Positions 23,307-25,152 of a DNA stretch of 25,152 nt are shown in pieces. How positions within the stretch are numbered: position 1 is the first letter of the stretch; every line of letters starts with the position of its first letter. The DNA comes from Flavobacteriaceae bacterium. GTDB taxonomy: Bacteria > Bacteroidota > Bacteroidia > Flavobacteriales > Flavobacteriaceae. The position numbers were made by a program, and so were the translations under genes. Under the pieces are notes generated by a model. It saw only the letters and a list, made by a program, of their open reading frames with translations. It searched no databases and was not told the DNA's origin. Location of the stretch: NCBI GenBank assembly GCA_002709185.1, contig PAQB01000022.1:1-25152 (forward strand), in the 5' to 3' direction.

Positions 23307-23708
23307 ATGAATGCGACCGAATTTGGCAAGCGACTCCGACAAGTTATTGACTTTCACGGCCTCTCTGCCTCGGCTTTTGCAGAACTAATTACAGTGCAGC
23401 GCTCCAGTATTTCTCATGTCCTTAGCGGTCGAAATAAGCCCAGCATAGACTTCATCACAAAATTAAACACAGCCTTACCGGACGTCAATTTGTATTGGCT
23501 CTTAAATGGATCTGGAGAAATGATACTCAAACCCCACTCCACGCTACTAACGAAAAGTGATAAAAATTATGACAAGAGCGAAAATAAATTAAAAAAAGAC
23601 ATGCTCTCAAAAAATACGTCTCCAAAAAAGAATAAATCAATTGCACGTATTGTTGTATTCTACAATGATGGCAGCTTTAATGCCTATACAGAAAGTGAAA
23701 AACACTAA
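23307..23708 (+). CDS. XRE-family helix-turn-helix regulator
   Basis: A 133-residue protein. Residues 5-70 are a Cro/C1-type helix-turn-helix domain: FGKRLRQVIDFHG, then FAELITVQRSSISHVLSGRNKPS, in which the recognition helix lies at about 33-41. The pattern LYWLLNGSGEM after it is common in Bacteroidota XRE proteins. A lysine-rich linker (85-112) follows, then a short beta-like tail (IARIVVFYNDGSFNAY). The regulator is divergent from the M14 peptidase and is preceded by paired dyads over its own promoter, so negative autoregulation is likely by analogy. It resembles phage-type repressors but no phage genes are nearby. The target set is inferred, not shown. Confidence 0.9.
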   Translation: MNATEFGKRLRQVIDFHGLSASAFAELITVQRSSISHVLSGRNKPSIDFITKLNTALPDVNLYWLLNGSGEMILKPHSTLLTKSDKNYDKSENKLKKDMLSKNTSPKKNKSIARIVVFYNDGSFNAYTESEKH

Positions 23709-23727
23709 AAGTCCGTGACCTCTTTTG

Positions 23728-23735
23728 TATCTTTA
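23728..23735 (+). promoter_or_regulatory. Possible -7 box of the small lipoprotein gene
   Basis: TATCTTTA differs from TAnnTTTG only in the last base and lies five bases before the ATG at 23740. No TTG is visible at the usual upstream distance. Confidence 0.25.
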
Positions 23736-23739
23736 CGCC

Positions 23740-24108
23740 ATGAAATTCAAAATCTTACTAATAATTTTTTTAGCAACGTCTTGTTACGAAGTACAGCGAG
23801 ACTGTAACGCTTTTAGGACAGGTACTTTTAAGAGTGAAATTATTTTAAACGAAGTGTTGTTGACCTCAACTTTTAAACGGTCTGAATCTCTACAAGTTGA
23901 ATCTTTTAGAGGCCAAGTAGACTCTGCCACTGTGCGATGGATCAATGATTGTGAAATGATTTTTAAAACAATAAACCCGAAAACATTAGCTGAAAAAAAA
24001 GGCATTCATCTTAAAATACTAAGCACAACAGAAAATACTTACAACTTTGAGTACGGATATGTTGGAGAAGCCAATAAACAGAAAGGCACTGCCAGAAGAC
24101 TGGATTAA
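23740..24108 (+). CDS. Small lipoprotein next to the topoisomerase A-subunit gene
   Basis: A 122-residue predicted lipoprotein. I use the ATG at 23740, which gives the signal MKFKILLIIFLATSC with the lipid cysteine at residue 15; a TTG five codons upstream would spoil the signal. The mature domain of about 105 residues includes the wording DCNAFRTGTFKSEI, VRWINDCEMIFKTINPK and NFEYGYVGEANKQKGTA, which I recall from a flavobacterial family found beside parC and sometimes mislabelled 'DNA topoisomerase IV'. It is clearly not a topoisomerase. Two internal cysteines could form a disulfide. The stop overlaps the stop of the convergent topoisomerase gene. Function unknown. Confidence 0.8.
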   Translation: MKFKILLIIFLATSCYEVQRDCNAFRTGTFKSEIILNEVLLTSTFKRSESLQVESFRGQVDSATVRWINDCEMIFKTINPKTLAEKKGIHLKILSTTENTYNFEYGYVGEANKQKGTARRLD

Positions 24109-25152
24109 AAGAGTGTTGTTTGCCCTGCTTCAGAACTGTTAGAATTTTCATCATCAATGCCATCGGTTGCCTCTAAATCAGAGGTTGGCTCCGAAAGTAT
24201 TTCATTCTTATTTTGTGAAGGGGGGGTGACTTTTACTTCTTCTTCGTCTATAACATCTACCTCATCTGCATGGATTTCTTTAGGAGGATCATAAGGCAAC
24301 GAGGGTAATAAGTCAATTTGATTGACCTTTAATTTAGACAATTGATTACCCAATGCATTGATGCCTTTTACAGAAATAAACTGTTCAATATCGATACTTT
24401 GATTGGGTTTTCGTTCCTTGCCTCTTTCCTTTGAAAAGGTAATGTCTACTACGGGGCGCCAATCGGTACTAACGATTTCAAGTCTGCTTTTTGCATGTGG
24501 TGATATAAATACTTCTTCTTTATTTTCATTTTCAACCAAGAAACGCTTGACAAAATATTTTTCTTTTGCACCATCAAAATACACCACTGAAATGGGTTTG
24601 GAAGGCATCCATTTCTCCAAAATAATCATATCCTCACTAAAATGGGTTGACACATCTGGTATAATGGTTTTAAGGTTCCCCGATTGTGTGATGATTAACA
24701 ACCGATCTTCACCTCTAAATTCCCCAATTAAATCGCCTCTACCATCGACATTAATGCGCTGAACAGTATCATCAAACCAAATTTTACGCGGTTTTAAAGT
24801 ACTTACGCCTTTTTCTTTAAGTTCTATACGTTTGACTGCATGTTTGCTAACTAAATTGCCTTTGGAAGCCCTCCCTTTTATCATAATTGCCGCAAAGTCA
24901 ATATCCCACTTTAATTTTTTTATACTTCCAACTTGGCGCAATAATACAGAAACAATTTCAGCTTCTCCATTGGGGTTAGCTGAAAAATAAAGCACATTTG
25001 TTTGTGGCTTTCCTTTGGTTAAATCATAAGCTTTATCCCTTGTGATTGAAGTCACTGCAAAACGCTTTATGAAAGTGGCACCACCCTTTCCATCTTTATA
25101 TATCATATTGTAGATGGTTCTCGCATCTTTCTTTTTAAAGACGGCCACATGC
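24105..25152 (-). CDS. parC: DNA topoisomerase IV/gyrase subunit A, C-terminal part (5' end outside window)
   Basis: The C-terminal 349 or so residues of a type IIA topoisomerase A subunit. The frame is open to the window edge: the GTG at 25148 is internal, preceded by a histidine codon. The segment starts in the C-terminal DNA-wrapping beta-propeller region, with repeats such as MIYKDGKGGATFIKRFAVTS and RGDLIGEFRGEDRLLIITQSG. The catalytic tyrosine and the breakage-reunion domain lie outside the window. The propeller wording IYKDGKGGxTFIKRF fits the Bacteroidota ParC-type subunit rather than canonical GyrA. The last 70 residues form a very acidic, low-complexity tail (VDVIDEEEVKV and a serine/aspartate-rich end). 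Its role is probably chromosome decatenation. The partner subunit is not in the window. Confidence 0.88.
   Translation of the reverse strand, partial: HVAVFKKKDARTIYNMIYKDGKGGATFIKRFAVTSITRDKAYDLTKGKPQTNVLYFSANPNGEAEIVSVLLRQVGSIKKLKWDIDFAAIMIKGRASKGNLVSKHAVKRIELKEKGVSTLKPRKIWFDDTVQRINVDGRGDLIGEFRGEDRLLIITQSGNLKTIIPDVSTHFSEDMIILEKWMPSKPISVVYFDGAKEKYFVKRFLVENENKEEVFISPHAKSRLEIVSTDWRPVVDITFSKERGKERKPNQSIDIEQFISVKGINALGNQLSKLKVNQIDLLPSLPYDPPKEIHADEVDVIDEEEVKVTPPSQNKNEILSEPTSDLEATDGIDDENSNSSEAGQTTLF

Overview
The window looks like a chromosomal segment of a marine-type Flavobacteriaceae (phylum Bacteroidota). Base composition is AT-rich, promoters match the Bacteroidota form (TTG near -33, TAnnTTTG near -7), and Shine-Dalgarno sequences are not obvious. 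Several genes are lineage markers: a fused lpxC/fabZ, the response regulator/phosphatase PorX of the type IX secretion system, a second LpxD-like acyltransferase beside efp and sucD, and the alanine dehydrogenase plus DUF4258 pair. I can support the family level but not a genus. Most of the region is core genome and densely packed. No gene-free stretch exceeds 300 bases; the longest is the 271-base gap at 23036-23306, which holds operator-like repeats.

Layout. (1) 1-1315, plus: the 3' part of an MscS-type channel gene overlapped by a small conserved protein. (2) 5813-1319, minus: a probable four-gene operon fabG - VWA membrane protein - SPFH/prohibitin - TruA-like pseudouridine synthase behind a good promoter. 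(3) 5829-8388: the most accessory-looking part, with a lone tyrosine recombinase (minus), then on the plus strand a secreted 13-residue-repeat protein that appears cut short by an in-frame stop, a lipoprotein and a small zinc-ribbon protein. (4) 15314-8393, minus: HD phosphohydrolase - lpxD - lpxC/fabZ - lpxA - efp - lpxD-like - sucD, mostly lipid A synthesis; sucD also has a promoter-like box of its own. (5) 15416-19008, plus: porX - tsaE - ald - DUF4258. (6) 19005-21809: proline dehydrogenase (minus), aroB (plus, divergent), Lrp/AsnC regulator (minus). (7) 21869-23708: an M14 peptidase divergent from an XRE regulator, with four copies of a TTTACAwwTGTAAA dyad between them. (8) 23740-25152: a small lipoprotein and the 3' end of the topoisomerase IV/gyrase A-subunit gene.

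How the genes work together. LpxA, LpxC, LpxD and the second acyltransferase cover the first acylation, deacetylation and second acylation steps of lipid A synthesis, and the fused FabZ plus FabG supply 3-hydroxyacyl-ACP chemistry. PorX controls outer-membrane protein export. Ald, proline dehydrogenase and SucD feed amino-acid carbon into central metabolism, and the Lrp-type regulator is a natural candidate to sense amino acids. The most interesting parts are the XRE/M14 operator cluster, the stop-interrupted repeat protein, the recombinase with altered catalytic positions, and five convergent gene pairs that all abut or overlap at their stop codons.
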